DNA of 5,918 nt from Acidobacteriota bacterium (GTDB lineage: Bacteria > Acidobacteriota > Polarisedimenticolia > QHYA01): positions 1 through 5,918 of the forward strand of contig QHYA01000249.1 of NCBI GenBank assembly GCA_003223995.1, written 5' to 3'. A program made the position numbers and the translations under genes. Every line of letters begins with the position of its first letter. Position 1 is the first letter of the stretch. The notes under the pieces are model-generated. The model was not told the DNA's origin and searched no databases. It saw only the letters and a program-made list of their open reading frames with translations. Positions 5,044 to 5,918 of this stretch are shown piece by piece.

Positions 5044-5918
5044 GCTGCGTCCAGCCTGCGGGAGAGCACTCGCTCGTAAACCTCTTCCGTGCGCTCCACC
5101 ATCCTCTCCGCGGAGTAGTCGAAGACCTTCTCGCGGGCGCGTCGGGCGAGCCGCTCGCGCAGCTTCTCATCGCCGGTCAGCGCTTCCAGCGCCTCGCGGA
5201 GGCGGGCCGCATCGCCCGGAGGGACGAAGAGCGCTCCATCCCCCTCGCCGGCGATCTCCCGGACCCCCTCCAGATCGGTGGCGACGAGAGGCACCCGGCT
5301 CGCCATCGCCTCCTTCACGACAGCAGGAGATCCCTCCCCAGAGACCGAGGGGAGGACGAAGACATCCAGAGCCGCCATCACTGCAGGGATGTCACGGCGG
5401 AATCCGGTGAAATGCACCCGGCCGGCCAGCGTGGCGGAGCGCGCTTGCTCCTCGAAGTCCGATCGCAAGGGGCCTTCCCCGACCAGCACGAGATGCGCAT
5501 CCGGCTCGTTCCGGAACAGCTCCCCTGCCGCCTCGAGAAGGAACCGGTGCCCTTTGTGCGGCACCAGTGCCCCGACCGAGCCCACGAGCAGGCAGCCTTC
5601 GGGAACGCCGATCTCCTTGCGGAAGCTCCTTCCTGCGGATTCCCGCGGACCATCGAACAGCGACAGATCGATGCCGCTGTGGATCACGGAAACGCGGCGA
5701 GGGGAAAGGCCTTCGGCCAGGAGGACCCAGCGCACCCCATCGGCCACCGCGATGACGTGGTCGACGCGGAAGCTGTATTTCAGACGGGCCAGCGGGTTGC
5801 GGCGCAGCGAGAAGGAGACCCGCCGCGTCAGCACGACGGGGGGACGGCGCCGGGCGGGAAATGCGACAAGCCCGGCGAGGGTGCCGAGAGTGACGGCGTG
5901 AGAGCTGTGGTAGTGCAA
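5040..5918 (-). CDS. Family 4 (GT-B fold) glycosyltransferase, N-terminus outside the window
   Basis: The last 292 codons of a retaining glycosyltransferase are visible. The frame is open at the right edge and the first visible codon (TTG) is internal. The visible part begins with HYHSSHAVTLGTLAG, matching the 'H.HssHa' segment of the GT4 acceptor domain, so roughly 80-90 N-terminal residues are missing. Next come VVLTRRVSFSLRRNPLARLKY (28-48, counted from the edge), HVIAVADGVRWVL (54-66) and the domain linker VIHSGIDLSLFDG (78-90). The donor domain shows GSVGALVPHKGH (113-124), LVLVGEGPLR (143-152), HFTGFRRDIPAVMAALDVFV (169-188) and the E-x7-E pair E195 and E203 in SGEGSPAVVKEAMA. 'RRV.F..RRN...KY' is a pattern I associate with GT4 enzymes near lipopolysaccharide-core genes, which fits the kinase immediately downstream. 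The stop codon overlaps the kinase start by four bases. The sugar specificity is unknown. Confidence 0.9.
   Translation of the reverse strand: MHYHSSHAVTLGTLAGLVAFPARRRPPVVLTRRVSFSLRRNPLARLKYSFRVDHVIAVADGVRWVLLAEGLSPRRVSVIHSGIDLSLFDGPRESAGRSFRKEIGVPEGCLLVGSVGALVPHKGHRFLLEAAGELFRNEPDAHLVLVGEGPLRSDFEEQARSATLAGRVHFTGFRRDIPAVMAALDVFVLPSVSGEGSPAVVKEAMASRVPLVATDLEGVREIAGEGDGALFVPPGDAARLREALEALTGDEKLRERLARRAREKVFDYSAERMVERTEEVYERVLSRRLDAA

Noticed and set aside
4054..5079. 341-codon plus-strand open frame opposite the kinase gene
   Set aside because: It mirrors the kinase on the other strand, has a low-complexity Arg/Ala-rich product with no motif, and covers the kinase catalytic loop, which is clearly the real coding frame.
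1..5918. Mobile elements, CRISPR, tRNA or other structural RNA genes
   Set aside because: No terminal inverted repeats with a transposase, no regularly spaced direct repeats and no tRNA-like cloverleaf were seen; every gene fits glycan assembly or membrane function.

Overview
The window is one uninterrupted run of six minus-strand genes, so transcription goes from right to left. It looks like part of a cell-surface glycan locus (lipopolysaccharide core/O-chain or a related envelope polysaccharide) from a GC-rich bacterium. A kinase resembling the Kdo (3-deoxy-D-manno-octulosonic acid) kinases of lipopolysaccharide core synthesis implies an outer membrane, so a Gram-negative-type organism. I cannot name a phylum. 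No tRNA, rRNA, CRISPR array, transposase, integrase or phage gene was seen. Plus-strand open frames lie opposite these genes and look like GC-driven shadows.

Layout in transcriptional order: (1) 5918-5040, a GT4 glycosyltransferase whose N-terminus lies outside the window; (2) 5043-4282, a lipopolysaccharide-kinase-family protein joined to it by an ATGA stop/start overlap; (3) 4239-2680, an ArnT/PMT-like (GT39-type) integral membrane glycosyltransferase; (4) a 136-bp gap holding a 30-nt inverted repeat; (5) 2543-1365, a second GT4 glycosyltransferase; (6) 1408-488, a GT2 glycosyltransferase overlapping the previous gene by 44 bp; (7) a 118-bp gap with a good sigma70-type promoter match; (8) 369-1, the start of a membrane protein that runs off the left edge.

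Working model (inference): the cytoplasmic GT4 and GT2 enzymes add sugars from nucleotide-sugar donors to a lipid-linked acceptor. The kinase phosphorylates a core sugar such as Kdo. The membrane GT39-type enzyme adds a sugar from a polyprenyl-phosphate donor on the periplasmic face. The right-hand pair (GT4 plus kinase) is visibly more GC-rich than the left-hand GT4/GT2 pair, so the locus may be a conserved core module next to a more variable one.

Nothing here is clearly a new system. The points most worth a second look are the membrane gene at the left edge, the promoter overlapping its first ATG, a T8 tract inside the GT2 gene, the inverted repeat in the 136-bp gap, and the unusual ends of the kinase and the GT2.
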